Assembly (NCBI GenBank): GCA_949825065.1
Contig: OX463846.1
Span: 5,227,366 to 5,291,365 of the forward strand
Length of the DNA: 64,000 nucleotides
Direction of reading: 5' to 3'
Origin: Odontocerum albicorne
Lineage: Eukaryota; Arthropoda; Insecta; Trichoptera; Odontoceridae
Of the stretch, positions 23,640 to 34,781 are shown piece after piece. The number at the start of each line of letters is the position of its first letter. Positions within the stretch are counted from its first letter, which is position 1. The position numbers and the translations under genes are program-made. The notes beneath the pieces are model-generated. The model worked only from the letters and a program-made list of their open reading frames with translations. It was not told the origin of the DNA and ran no database searches.

Positions 23640-23805
23640 CAATATTTATTCTCAAACTTTCTCTTCGCATCTCTCATACAGTTTACTTATCAAACTCTGC
23701 AATTCATCTTCACTTTTCGTCAACACCTCCATGTCATTTGCATAAAGCAATCAGCATACGTTCCCATTCGACATTCGTATACCACTCATTAACTTCTGTA
23801 GTTCC
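23640..23805 (-). pseudogene. Non-LTR family A RT palm fragment with YAND
   Basis: Minus-strand reading gives LLYANDMEVLTKSEDELQSL followed by ISKLYERCEEK. This is the RT catalytic box and its downstream helix. The first catalytic Asp of YADD is Asn (codon 23736-23738), as in the copy at 4380-4735. Truncated on both sides. Confidence 0.75.
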
Positions 23806-23807
23806 TT

Positions 23808-23965
23808 CACACATGAATCTATATAATGATTGGTGGGTCATTCACACATGAATCTATATAATTATTAGTGGTTCCTTCACACATGAATCTATATAATGAT
23901 TGGTGGGTCATTCACACATGAATCTATATAATTATTAGTGGTTCCTTCACACATGAATCTATACA
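23808..23965. repeat. Tandem repeat, about 67-bp unit, 2.5 copies
   Basis: CACACATGAATCTATATAAT alternates with GATTGGTGGGTCATT and TATTAGTGGTTCCTT, giving a two-part unit repeated from 23811 to 23960. Confidence 0.88.
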
Positions 23966-24405
23966 ATTATAACAACGATGGTGACATTAAATCACTCAGC
24001 CAAGGTACCATTCATCCTAATATATTATCTACTTTCGGCGTATAATGACGCAATATCACGTGTTGATTTACATTTAACGCCATATTCATTATATATTTCC
24101 AATAAAATTGTCTCTTTACAAGTGATCATATGGTTTTCTAAGTCAACAAACGGACAATATACTTTTTTTATTTTTTGCCATATATTTTTCCTCGAGCACG
24201 TCTATTTTATATATAATATCTTTCAATATTTTACATAAATGTCCAGCCACATGTACACGTGACGATATATTAAAAAAAAATAACCCCATTTTTCATCTAA
24301 AGGTGACCTTTATGGCATCCATCATAGCAACACTTGAAAAACGGTTAATTATTTTTTCTTAACTTCAAATAATTCATTTTTTCGAAGCCATGTCTAATTA
24401 ATTAA
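23966..24405. other. Unassigned AT-rich sequence
   Basis: The 86-codon frame 23978-24238 is Phe/Tyr/Ile-rich and lacks any motif. Not called. Confidence 0.5.
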
Positions 24406-24681
24406 CTGCCAGACGAAGACAAAAGAATACATCGACAACATTTCGGTCTATACAAAAAACATATAAAAGCCTTGATTAACAAAAAGGTTGATAAACAACC
24501 CGGATAAAAATACCAATGGGACGATAAGGCACCTTGAGAAGATGAGTGAACACTTCTGAGAGATAATATTGAAGAGGTATCAGATATATACGAAGCCTTA
24601 GATAATGGTAGATCCATTGAATTGAGGAGATTCCGGGGGAAAGAAAAAGCTTACGGTGTGTTGAAGAGGGGGTTGCAATAA
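24406..24681 (+). pseudogene. Unrecognised coding-like remnant, three in-frame stops
   Basis: One plus-strand frame runs 91 codons to a TAA at 24679-24681, with only three internal stops and strongly protein-like composition: LPDEDKRIHRQHFGLYKKHI, then LINKKVDKQPG, then NIEEVSDIYEALDNGRSIEL and RRFRGKEKAYGVLKRG. Surrounding DNA shows no such composition. I do not recognise the family. The opposite-strand frame 24402-24617 is a shadow. It may be a fragment of an unrecognised element or of a processed pseudogene. Confidence 0.45.
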
Positions 24682-24934
24682 AATTAATTTTAAGATTTTA
24701 TTGGCCACTCATCATTTTTTAAATTTTATTTTTATTTCAGAAATCAAATGAATTTTTTGACATGCAGATTAAACAACAACAAACAAAATTAACGTTAACA
24801 TATAATCAAAGTTATATTATAAAATAGAAGAAAAGAAACAGTCAAACAACACAAGGCAAATCTACACAATTCAATCGAATCATCCCGTCAAGAACAACTT
24901 CTTATATTTACTCTTTGTAAGTCATTGTAATTTG

Positions 24935-25110
24935 TTTTATAAAACACTGTTTATTCCACTTTTTGTAACGGACCCTACCGGTTTCAAGTATTTCACGTCA
25001 GCTTCAGGGAAGCACAAACAAGCAGTCTTGTTTAATTACAATGTCTTTAAACCTCCACAACGTTAATGCCTTAACTATAAACAATATACTTTATAAGTCA
25101 TATGAAAATC
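24935..25110. mobile_element. Foldback element FB, rearranged copy
   Basis: Contains AACACTGTTTATTCCACTTT (orientation as in 53040) followed about 70 bp later by the CTTTAAACCTCCACAACGTT block in the opposite orientation. This matches a foldback with an internal deletion. See 9212-9475 and 52978-53125. Confidence 0.65.
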
Positions 25111-25379
25111 ATTACATTTCTCAAATTAATTACCCAATATATGCAGATTTGTTATGCAAAAGTTGTACAAATAATTAGTTACAACAACTTTGCTATGGAA
25201 TAAAACATTTTGCCGAGTGGGCCTACAAGGAACGTGTAGAATGACAAGTGAGTTAGTTCCGAACTATTGAAATAAGAGCTGGCAATTTTAAATAATGTTG
25301 TAATGCCAAACATCTTTCTTCTATCTGACAAGGTTGTAGACAAAATAAGTTTTATTAAAAGTCATTATGATATTTACTC
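25111..25379. other. Unassigned sequence
   Basis: No gene or repeat recognised. Confidence 0.5.
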
Positions 25380-26195
25380 AAATACACTTTCAAAATTAGG
25401 TATCAGAAGATCCAAATATGTTATAAAACTCATTTACCAAAATTAGGTATCAGAAGAGCCAACTATGTTATGAAACTCATTTACCAAAATTAAGTATCAG
25501 AAGAGCCAAATATGTTATGAAACTCATTTACCAAAATTAAGTATTAGAAGAGCCAAATATGTTATGAAACTCATTTACCAAAATTAGGTATCAGAAGAGC
25601 CAAATATGTTATGAAACTCATTTACCAAAATTAAGTATCAGAAGAGCCAAATATATTATGAAACTCATTTACCAAAATTAGGTATCAGAAGAGCCAAATA
25701 TGTTATGAAACTCATTTACCAAAATTAAGTATCAGAAGAGCCAAATATGTTATAAAACTCATTTACCAAAATTAGGTATCAGAAGAGCCAAATATGTTAT
25801 GAAACTCATTTACCAAAATTAAGTATCAGAAGAGCCAAATATGTTATAAAACTCATTTACCAAAATTAGGTATCAGAAGAGCCAAATATGTTATGAAACT
25901 CATTTACCAAAATTAGGTATCAGAAGAGCCAAATATGTTATGAAACTCATTTACCAAAATTAGGTATCAGAAGAGCCAAATATGTTATGAAACTCATTTA
26001 CCAAAATTAAGTATCAGAAGAGCCAAATATGTTATGAAACTCATTTACCAAAATTAAGTATCAGAAGAGCCAAATATGTTATGAAACTCATTTACCAAAA
26101 TTAAGTATCAGAAGAGCCAAATATGTTATGAAACTCATTTACCAAAATTAAGTATCAGAAGAGCCAAATATGTTATGAAACTCATTTACCAAAAA
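25380..26195. repeat. Tandem array, 47-bp unit, about 17 copies
   Basis: The unit contains ATTTACCAAAATTA(A/G)GTATC, then AGAAGAGCCAAATATGTTAT and GAAACTC. Copies are nearly identical. The main variation is AAGTATC versus GGTATC, in an irregular pattern. No spacer diversity, so this is a satellite, not a CRISPR-like structure. Confidence 0.95.
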
Positions 26196-26389
26196 AAAAT
26201 TATCTGTGATATTTTATTTGACACAATATATTATATAATTTTTTTAATTAATGGTAAACATCAGCCATCTCATTGACTTACATAAGGAATGTCTTAATAC
26301 ATACATTATACGTACTTAACTGAAGTCCCATAGATATGACGTTACATTCAATTCAATTTCACTAGTCATACATACCATGAACCATTTCC

Positions 26390-26529
26390 CAGTAGACGGA
26401 GGTAGAGAGAATATAGCGCAAACTTTCCATACATCTTCTCATTTCCTTCTGTTTCTTTTGTTGCTTAAATTGCATTCACTTGATTCTTCTCGGTCTTCTT
26501 CTACCACGACATACTTACGCTTCCATTAT
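26390..26529 (-). pseudogene. Non-LTR family A 3' end (interrupted)
   Basis: Minus-strand family A C-terminus and 3' end (the CAGTAGACGGAGGTAGAGAG block, cf. 58345), then the 'TCTTCTACCACG' block. It is broken at 26529 by (TTTA)n of another retroposon and seems to resume near 26945. Confidence 0.6.
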
Positions 26530-26944
26530 AAATTTGTTTATTTATTTACACGGTAAAATATCTTATTAGAGTTATAACAAAAAACAGTAGGGAGTGCTTC
26601 TTACATAACAAAAGACAATAAAAATATAGATATAAAATAAATCAAAACATTTATAATAAAAATTAATGAAAATATTCGTAACAAAAAATATGTACATAAA
26701 TACAAACCAGTAGTGAGTGCCTTACCTACTCGTATATATGTATTAAAAAAAACAAATGTATTTATTTATTTAAAAAGAAAGTGTACAAAACTATATGAGT
26801 CACCCATGCAGTTCGGGGCGGTCCAAAAGCGGACAGCCCTCACTACACCAAGCCGGACGTCACTCTTGACATCAATCAGTCTTTTATCAGCATTTCGTCA
26901 TTCAATCGTTTAACATATCCAAACTAACCGAACTAGCTCATTTT
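26530..26944 (-). mobile_element. Two short retroposon 3' ends in minus orientation
   Basis: Both TTTATTTATTTACACGG (26530) and TATTTATTTATTTAAAAAG (26759) are inverted (AAAT)n tails, each starting a distinct 150-230-bp insert. No coding sequence is recognised. They separate two parts of a family A copy. Confidence 0.5.
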
Positions 26945-27300
26945 CACCGTGCTTGCACGTCAGTTTTAAGTTCACATACCTTTTTCTGTTATACATCGAC
27001 ACACCACACTTTTTTCTCAGTACGCGCATTTCCACTACCCCTTTCATTTACGAGTATTTTCCACGTCCACGTTTCACTCCAACGTTGGCAGTCGTACACT
27101 GCTGTGAATTATTTTGAAAGATCACGACATTTTTTAGTTTGAATACATGTGTTATAATGCCCCGTTGACTGTTTCCTATTACAATAAATCGTTCAATATC
27201 TTCTTCAACCCTCCCGTTATCTAAGAACATATTTTCTGAATAGCAGAATTTTCTACATTTTTCTAATATTATACTCAAATATCACATTTATAACACTTTT
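26945..27300 (-). pseudogene. Non-LTR family A fragment
   Basis: Minus-strand frame 27048-27278 reads KCRKFCYSENMFLDNGRVEE then DIERFIVIGNSQRG, homologous to the EFCYLG...DGR...DIE-RI-x-GN segment of family A. The frame ends near the 'CACGTCCACGTTTCACTCC' block shared with 54950-55080. Truncated and with substitutions. Confidence 0.7.
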
Positions 27301-27477
27301 CCTTTCACCCTTCACATTAACTATAAATTTCGATTTAGAAACATTCATTCTTTGGTATTTTTCTTAACATTTCGCGTATAATTCACTTCTTATACGATGT
27401 AGTTCATTAGTCGATTTTATAAAAAAACATAACTTGCATTATTTTAAGATCGGCATAGAATCCCGTAATAAATAAAT

Positions 27478-28035
27478 ATACTAGCTGTACCCGGCCCGGA
27501 AAATTTAAAATTTATTATTTAATATTAAATATTTAATTATTTATTATTAAATATTTAATATTCTAAATCAAAATTAAAATAAGTCGAAATCTACATTGCG
27601 TGTGTTGCCGTCACGTTCAACGCTCCCAGGAGGCGCTCCCATTATTTCGTATGTTTTATACACTTTTTGAAATACAACTGTTTAGAAAAAAAATAATATA
27701 TAAACATGCTTGTATACGAATGTAACCTTTTGTCAAAATTTCAAAGCAATGAAAAATAAGACAAACAGTTAAAAAACGAAATGAAAGAATCGGAAACGTC
27801 GAAAATGCAATGTGACATAACTGTCAATGAGAATTGTTTAGTTTGCGTGTGTCGCTGTAGGGGGCGCTCCCGTTATTTCGTCTGTTTTATATACAACCGT
27901 ATATAAAATATATATATAAACATGCTTGTATACGAATGCAACCTTTTGTCAAAATTTCAAAGCAATCGGTGAAGAACTTTTGGAGATTAGAGATTTTTAA
28001 TATACGAACATTTACATTTTTATTTATATAGATTA
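27478..28035. mobile_element. Dispersed retroposon-like repeat with internal duplication
   Basis: Begins ACTAGCTGTACCCGGC and ends ...TTTTTATTTATATAGATTA. It resembles widespread animal repeats that start CTAGCTG-ACCCGGC and contain CAAAATTTCAAAGCAATCGGTGAAG. Two related halves (GGCGCTCCCATTATTTCGT ... AACATGCTTGTATACGAATG, near 27631-27722, and again near 27865-27940) show an internal duplication. No ORF remains. Confidence 0.6.
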
Positions 28036-30145
28036 GCGCGTATTATTACTTGAAAAATTATATGTATCGTCTCTAGCAGTCATTAAATTGAATCGTAGAT
28101 ACTCCAGATACTTAACAACAGATCTATCATCCGGAATTACACCCAAGCAGAAGATGTTAAAAGTACGAGTAACTTTTCAAATCTACCCCTTGTCTACTTT
28201 TCAGATTGAACTTTTAATTAAAGTTATTATTTATTGCAGCACGACAAAGTGCTATGACAATTTAACGTACATAAAGTACCATTCATTTTTCATTTTATTT
28301 TCGTAGCCTCGCATTTCTAGAATGTTCATTTATGACGAGCAGGGAAAGTATACTTTCAAAAGTAATTATTCATTTTTAACAATCTTAAGTTTTAAACCCC
28401 ATGCAATCAGACTTAATAATATTTGTTCATTAAACAGCTGATTGTACTTAACAATAATTATGTGTTTTGCTACATTTTACTCATCATTCCATAAATATTC
28501 TGAGGTTATATATCTCTAACATGTATATTCAATGTACATAGCTGTAGATGTAATAAGAAAAAGCAAGAATCAAAGAAGAATAATGGGAAAATATCAGTTA
28601 GTTACGTTTTTATTTTGAATTTTATTTTGAATCAAAACACATTCCATTTTGCACCCTTTCTGAAAAATTAAATCAATTTTGCTGTGAAAAGCGAAATTAA
28701 TTTACTTTGAACAGCTGGATAGGGCTAAACATGTTTATCAATATTCTGTGATTATAATATATTATAACAATTTTCAAAACTTTCCATGATATTCTATATG
28801 ACAAGCGTCAACAGTATCGGAAAATATGCTACTTATCGGCATAATAACGTTAGAGAGAACTAACATGGTCCCGTTAATGTCTCTTTTCATATTAAAGCAG
28901 ACGAGAGCTGCTCTTCGCTTGAGAATGCTCACCACACAAGTTTCACCGACGGAAAAGTTATAATCAACGATATGTATTTTTAATTTAAGCTTGATTGAAT
29001 TTCATAAATAATAAAAAAAAAAAAAGTTAAGCATTTTCAAACCAGTTTAGGGAAGCCGAGAAGAGAAAATACAAAAACGCATGTAATTAGGAGGAGAAAA
29101 CATTTAGTTGAGGGTAATACTCGTACAAAATTTTCTCTCAGATCTCAATACCATGCACCTTATTCTGGAGATCTGCAATATTTAGTTATATCACTTAAAT
29201 TAACTTTTATTAAATATCTCATCGGAGTGATGTACTGCCACCCTAGTAATGATTATTTTGAGGAATTTAAAAAAAACTCCTCGTAGATCGTAGCTCTTTT
29301 CTACAACATCACCCTAATAATGGGAGAAAAAAGTCGCCCGATCTTATGAACTTCATATATTCAATAATGTTTGTTAATTATACACATGTAACAAAACCTT
29401 TTTGATTTGATTACTAACTTAAACCTCTGTGAATTTCGTATCCATGGGCAACTTGTTGCTTCCGGCTTTTCATATCACGGTCTGATTTATATCTAACTGA
29501 TCTTTTACGGTTTAAAACTCTCAAAAGTGAAAAAATACTGAGAAGCTTTGAATGCATAAAAACTCTTTATTTTCCGATGCGAGTGAGATAAACTGGGTAG
29601 TCATATTTTTTTTATGATACAATTACTAAAATGGAGATGTTTTATACGTTTTTACTTGGACTTGGTGACAAACATGCTTCATTAAAACTGATAAATTCTG
29701 AACATTTTCCTTTCTGCATACTTAATTGTAAAAAATAAATAAAACATAATCATAGGGTAACGTGATACAGCAAAGTAAAACTTCAAAGGTTGTCCTAATT
29801 ATCAACTCGGGGAGGTTTTCTGCAATAAATATACACATTTGGGAGGGAAATCAAAAAAAACTTTTTTGTCTCCTTCCAAAAACGGTCAATTTGCAAAAAT
29901 ATTAAAATTACCCGATTCAACGGGTGTAAAATCTTAATAATACGTGTTATTAACACTAACGCATATTTTAATACACCATCACTACCTTTTTGACACTAAC
30001 ACTATGAAAAATTATTTTCCCAGTTTGGTTATAGTGTAAAAAAAGTTATTTTTATCTTGACACGTTAGCAAAAATTGTCTTAAAAAATAATATTCAAATC
30101 GACAATTGAATACTAAAGTTTACATTTCTTAGACGTAGAAGAATA
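28036..30145. other. Large unassigned AT-rich region
   Basis: No gene, RNA or repeat structure recognised. A 72-codon frame (28088-28306) is motif-free. Confidence 0.45.
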
Positions 30146-30699
30146 GGGTCTTTCAAATTGAGTGTTTTTTTAATTTTTTGGATAAAACACAAATGGCGTC
30201 GTGAACTTGCCTGGGTCTTGTGACATTTGAGATGTGTAATATATGGCATTTATAAAAATGGAGTCGTAACATATACAATATAACAACGCGTTCAAATTGA
30301 GAATTATTGTATCTATTGTAATCTCCGGAAACGGTGATGTTAATTGGCCACCAAGATCATGTGTTCTGACACAGTTGGACTATTTTCTCTGGGGTTACGT
30401 GAAAAACCAGGTCTATAAAAATGACCCCCAATCAATTCCTGAGCTAAATGACGAAATTATTCGCGTTATTGGTGAGCTAGAACCGCAATTATGCCAAAGT
30501 GTCATCGAAAATTTTGACAAAAGAATGGACATCTGTGGAGCTGTAAGAAGTGGACATTTGGCGGATATTGTTATTGTGTTTAAATGGCATACATTATACT
30601 TCAACGACCAATAAAAAGTTTTTTGAAATCAAAGCAAATTGTGTTTTATTCAAGAATTAAAAACAAATTAATAAAAAAAACACTCAATTTGAAAGCCTC
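30146..30699 (+). mobile_element. Internally deleted mariner-like element, copy 2
   Basis: A 554-bp element with ends GGGTCTTTCAAATTGAG and CTCAATTTGAAAGCCTC, flanked by TA (30144-30145 and 30700-30701). The plus strand encodes the transposase C-terminus (frame 30297-30614: ISGNGDVNWPPRSCVLTQLD, YFLWGYVKNQVYKNDPQSIP, then ELEPQLCQSVIENF). The position of the third catalytic Asp, intact as CDLTPLD in copy 1, is Val here (SCVLTQLD). The N-terminal and central parts are missing at the same joint as in copy 1 (18499-19056), so both derive from one deleted progenitor. Confidence 0.88.
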
Positions 30700-30719
30700 T
30701 ATATTTAGAACGCAAGAAA

Positions 30720-31060
30720 CGGTAAACTGTTTACCTTAGAGAAATTTAAACAATTGTATATTGAGATACGATAGTTATCCCTTCAACTTTTCGCTTTTAA
30801 GAGTAAATGAGATTCCTTCTGATTATTTAAAAAAAGTATAAACTGTTAACCATAGAGAAATCTAAACTACACGTATGTTAAGATCCCTCCATTTTTTGTT
30901 TCTTAAGGGAGATTCCTTATATTTATTTAAAAAAATAGTAAACGTTTACCGTACAGAAATATAAGCTATGTTGAGATACGATATTTTAGAACACTGTATT
31001 TTTTAACTTATTTAGTGAAATTCCTTCTGATAATTTAAAAAATAATATGTAACCAAAAAC
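30720..31060. repeat. Degenerate tandem triplication, about 110-125-bp unit
   Basis: GTAAACTGTTTACC, AGAAAT..AA, AGATACGAT and GAGATTCCTTCTGATTATTT recur three times (about 30721, 30836 and 30945) with many substitutions and indels. Confidence 0.7.
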
Positions 31061-32319
31061 CAAAAAAGCTCCTACGTCGAAATTTTTGCGGTGATTTTAT
31101 AAATTAATTTTGTATCTATGCTGCTGGCGACAATCCTGCTCCCCTTATCAAGCCATGGGCATTGTAAAGGAACTTGTTGCACGACACTTCATATCCTTGT
31201 CTTTGTTCAGTTTTTCGAGAAGACACCCGATCCATCTCGCCTTTTGCAATACTCGAGTTACATAGGACACAAACTGTAAATTAGTTTTACCAAGAGAGCT
31301 AATTCAAAAAGGACTGCGCTCTTTGTCCATTTAGTACTGACACGTATTATAAAATGCTGTATTTTGTTCTCTATATTAGATATTTCTTGAATATATTTAT
31401 TTGTCTACAACAAAGGTTTCCAAAGTAAGGTCAATGAGCCAAATCATAGTCCTTGTAGTATTTTTATTCGGTTTACGGACAGGTTCAAAGTTGAATGAAG
31501 CTACATAAATATATTTAAAATTTGATGAATCCGTAATAACTTCTGTTAGGTTAAACTTGTGGCCTTTTATACCAGGACTGAATTACGATTTTAACTCCAA
31601 GCTTTCTTTCTATATTTTTTAAGGTTTTCTTGAACGGTGACTGCTAGTGTGTATTTCAAACATTGCTACAGTAATAGAACTGTTGTGTTACCCATCCTTT
31701 CTGCATAATCTACCCAATATCTTCTGCGGTGTTTACCTCATCTCACAATATACACATTTCTCAGGTACGGGATTATCCAACTCTAATTCTAAGTGTTTTG
31801 CCTATAATATCTCTGAGGATTTTCATTTCATTAGTTCTGATCACACTTTTTGTTTTGGTTGGCCCCCAGGGCAATTACCTTATCCTATTAAATACATATT
31901 ATTAGTTTATTTGAAATATTGAAAAAACAATCGATCTTAGCCATACAAAAATTATAGCCCATTGAATGAATATTTTATTGTTGAAGTATGTTAAGTTGTC
32001 AAGTTTTTTAGTTTTCCACAAGTCAAGGAGAAAAAATATATGAAGAGCTCCTAGTACCGAGTCGTCAAATGCCTTCTGGAAAAGTGCATCTGCGGAAGGA
32101 TATGCAGATCCAGGATTAGGCTTTTGAGGACTTCAGAGCATACGAAAGGGAGTCACAATTACACTCGTTTACGAAAGATTGCGTAAGTAAAGCACGTCAC
32201 AAAAATAAATAAACAATAAATTAAATAATAAATGTCGAACGAACATGAATACAAATTGCTGTACGCTGTGGTATGGCGTAAAAATGTTTGTATAAGATTT
32301 ATTTTTCACTTTTGACGAT
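31061..32319. other. Unassigned sequence
   Basis: A 91-codon frame (31647-31922) has no recognisable motif. Nothing else seen. Confidence 0.45.
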
Positions 32320-32645
32320 CTTATCACTTCATTTCAGAAGGCGTTGAACTGGTTGTAAGTAAGAAATAGACGCAAAATTCACATACTTTCTCTATTGTTC
32401 ATACTATTCTTAACTGTCCTGCCCCCCTTTCTTTCCTCTCCACCATACCTTTATTTTACATTGTTTGATGATATCTCACTTTTACTTTAAAATGTATATG
32501 TATATAAGATAAATAATCATTTTAATATGTTTTGCGACCATGTAACCTGCTTTATTTACTTTTGTTTGGTTGGTTGGGAGACAATGCTACCTGGCAATAA
32601 ACCTGCCTGATTTTATTTGGAATGAAGTGTTAAATAAATAAATTT
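32320..32645 (+). pseudogene. Non-LTR family B 3' end, copy 2
   Basis: Plus-strand decayed C-terminus (SFQKALNWL then VRNRRKIHIL) followed by the family B 3' UTR (GGTTGGTTGGGAGACAATGC, CAATAAACCTGCC) and the tail AAATAAATAAAT at about 32633-32645. It is joined directly to family A at 32646, the same junction as at 23052/23053. Confidence 0.8.
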
Positions 32646-33400
32646 GGCGAGCAATGAGGATGAATTACGGAGTTGAATAAGAACACGAGTATTGAATGAG
32701 AAAGTGAAGAAAAAAATATGTTAAGAAAAGCAATGTTATGATGATAGAAACGTGTGATGGGGAAAGCAAATGAAAAGTATGGGTGATTAATGAAAAAAAG
32801 CAAGTTTAGGAATTCTGCTATCTAGGTTGTATATTCTCAGATGATAGAAGACTTAAGGGGGAAATCGAGCAGCATGAAGCGATAGGAATCAAAATCAATG
32901 GGGCAATAAAATATACATTCTCGAACCGCACAGTATCAAAATCTGCTAAGATGATAGTCCACAATAGTGTTTTAGTACCAGCTTTGATGTAAAAAGAGGC
33001 AAATACATGCTGTAGAAATGCGTGCACGTGTAGATAAATAAATGGGGTTACTATTTATGATAGAAACGAAATGAAGTAAAAAGGGATAAATGTGAAATTA
33101 AGGCTATTGTGTTTAATAAGACAAAAAGGAACACTCTAAAATGCTTTGGGCATATAGAACGGGTGAATGAATAAATACTCACAAAACAAATATACAGTGC
33201 AAATGTAAATGGAAGTCGTGGTAGAGAAGACAAATTAGAGAATGTTTTATGAGAACGTGTATGGATAAAGTAGAGTTGAAATATGATTTGTGATATTATG
33301 AGAAGATGTATGTATGAAGAATAGTTAAAATATGTGAGCTGAGATAGGTAAGTCTGACGCTCTGTCTTCTTTGTCTAGCCCAACAAGAAAACGACGCGAT
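32646..33400 (+). pseudogene. Non-LTR family A fragment (A part of B/A composite)
   Basis: Plus-strand family A from just after the catalytic box (LASNEDEL) through EFCYLGCIFSDDRRLKGEIE, GAIKYTFSNRTVSKSAKMIV, HNSVLVPALM and a broken WFGHVERM region (33140-33200) to the 3' end near 33400. It is the longest contiguous A remnant in the window and useful as the reference order of motifs. Multiple stops and frameshifts. Confidence 0.8.
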
Positions 33401-33413
33401 GTGTGTAAAGATT

Positions 33414-33600
33414 TTGTTATTACACAAATATGTTAAGGCAATGGAGTAAAGCACATTTGAGAAAAATAAGCTATCAAAAGCTCATCTCATAGCATTCTCA
33501 CAATCGACCCCACCAATAGGAGGGCAAGTCCGGCCACAAGGATGCTAGATGATTTTAGCCTGTCCTTAAGAAAAATCCCCTCCAAAAACTCTCGTTTTAT
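33414..33600 (+). mobile_element. Short retroposon G, copy 1
   Basis: Shares AGCTATCAAAAG, CTCATCT.ATAGCAT, ACCCCACCAATA.AGGGC and CAGATG/TAGATGATTTT.AGCC blocks with 35590-35845. Followed by TTTATTTATTTATAATAT. No coding content. Confidence 0.55.
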
Positions 33601-33904
33601 TTATTTATAATATAAAAAAATGACAAAAGTGAGAAAATAAAATCACAGAGACTAAAATATAAAATTTTGAAGCACAAATCTAGGCGTCGCTAAACAGATA
33701 CAAAATCCATTTTCCAACAGATCCTTAAAAGCCGGTGAAGCTTTGTGAAATAACAGGGTGGATTTTCAAAGAAATATAATAACGTGCAAAAAACTCACTC
33801 ATACGAGGACAATTTTAAATCGCACTGTCTCTGGTCAACTGCATACATATTTTTATATAGTACATTCGATCAATTTTATCAAATCCCATTTATACACTTT
33901 TAAG
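33601..33904. other. Unassigned sequence
   Basis: AT-rich. No gene or repeat partner recognised. Confidence 0.45.
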
Positions 33905-34180
33905 GTATTTAAATCCAATTCTTGTTCTATGTAAGAGTTGTTCCACTAAATACAAATCTAAGTTCTTTACCACTATAAAACATGTCTTCGACAATTACGT
34001 AAGTCTACTTGGTGAAATTTGGTAATATTTTGTAGTATACATACACATATTGAACTTAAATATACATATTAATATTAAATAATTTTAAACGATGACTGTA
34101 ATTTATTGTTACTACTGCTTTTTGTATCTCCATGTTAGTTTAAGATAAAGTTTTGTTTTATTTGTCAATAATTGTAAGTA
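33905..34180. repeat. Dispersed repeat H, copy 1
   Basis: About 265 bp closely matches 61195-61465, starting AAATCCAATTCTTGTTCTAT and including GTCTTCGACAATTACGTAAG and CATACACATATTGAACTTAA. No terminal repeats or ORF. The element type is unknown. Confidence 0.75.
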
Positions 34181-34270
34181 CTTGTATAGCTTGTCATACA
34201 TTCATTTGTATATAAAAGACAATGTTGTGTCGTTAATTAAATAAAATAAATAATGTAATGTCAATTTTTA

Positions 34271-34325
34271 AAATAGTGCCATTTAAGAGCAGACTCTCCT
34301 CAAGGGCGCTCTAACTCGGAATGCG
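34271..34325 (-). mobile_element. SINE2 partial copy
   Basis: AGTGCCATTTAAGAGCAGAC then TCTCCTCAAGGGCGCTCTAA: the SINE2 core in minus orientation. The tRNA-like B box is lost. Confidence 0.65.
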
Positions 34326-34570
34326 AGCCAATTATTACTGACAGATTTAAAATATTTCAAAATAAGTGTAAACCATTTGGATGTGAGGATAGAATGGTGG
34401 TGGCTGCGGCCATTAGATTCAACTCTTCCTCGCATCTTCATATGTTTAGACAAACATACATATTTGGTACGAAAATAGATCTTCCGAAATGTAATATTAA
34501 TATGTACACCTTTAGGTTGTGTTATTGTATTACACCATTGCATTAATATATTGTTTTGAATTACCATTAA

Positions 34571-34769
34571 GTTGTACACAATACAACCTGGCGGGCTTAT
34601 TGATGTGTGGCAATCTGTTTCAACCAATCAGAAAGATGTTTAAGAGACCTTAAGTAAAAACTAGACTGGAATCCTTTTTAAAAAAATATTGATCCCAGTC
34701 AGATTTGAACTCTCAATCTCCGGATTGGAAGACAGGCGCCTCACCAACTAGGCCACGGAGTTCGTCGTA
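34571..34769 (-). mobile_element. SINE1, near full length
   Basis: The minus strand starts with a tRNA-like head (TCCGTGGCCTAGTTGGTGAG; B box GAGTTCAAATCTGACTGG), then an A-rich linker, GATTCCAGTCTAGTTTTTAC, and the conserved tail with GGTTGAAACAGATTGCC and ACAATAAGCCCGCC-like blocks, ending in GTATTGTGTACAAC. It lies head-to-tail with the next SINE1 copy. Confidence 0.82.
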
Positions 34770-34781
34770 GGAATTGCATTT

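Noticed and set aside
25380..26195. CRISPR-like regular repeats
   Set aside because: There are no variable spacers, the unit is a simple 47-bp tandem repeat, and the sequence context is eukaryotic.
34283..34627. 114-codon minus-strand frame
   Set aside because: Runs through a SINE2 core and into a SINE1 tail; no protein motif.
34690..34770. Possible tRNA genes (also 40632, 46155, 57112, 60012, 63005)
   Set aside because: A and B boxes are present but acceptor stems do not pair well, and each head continues into a conserved SINE tail.
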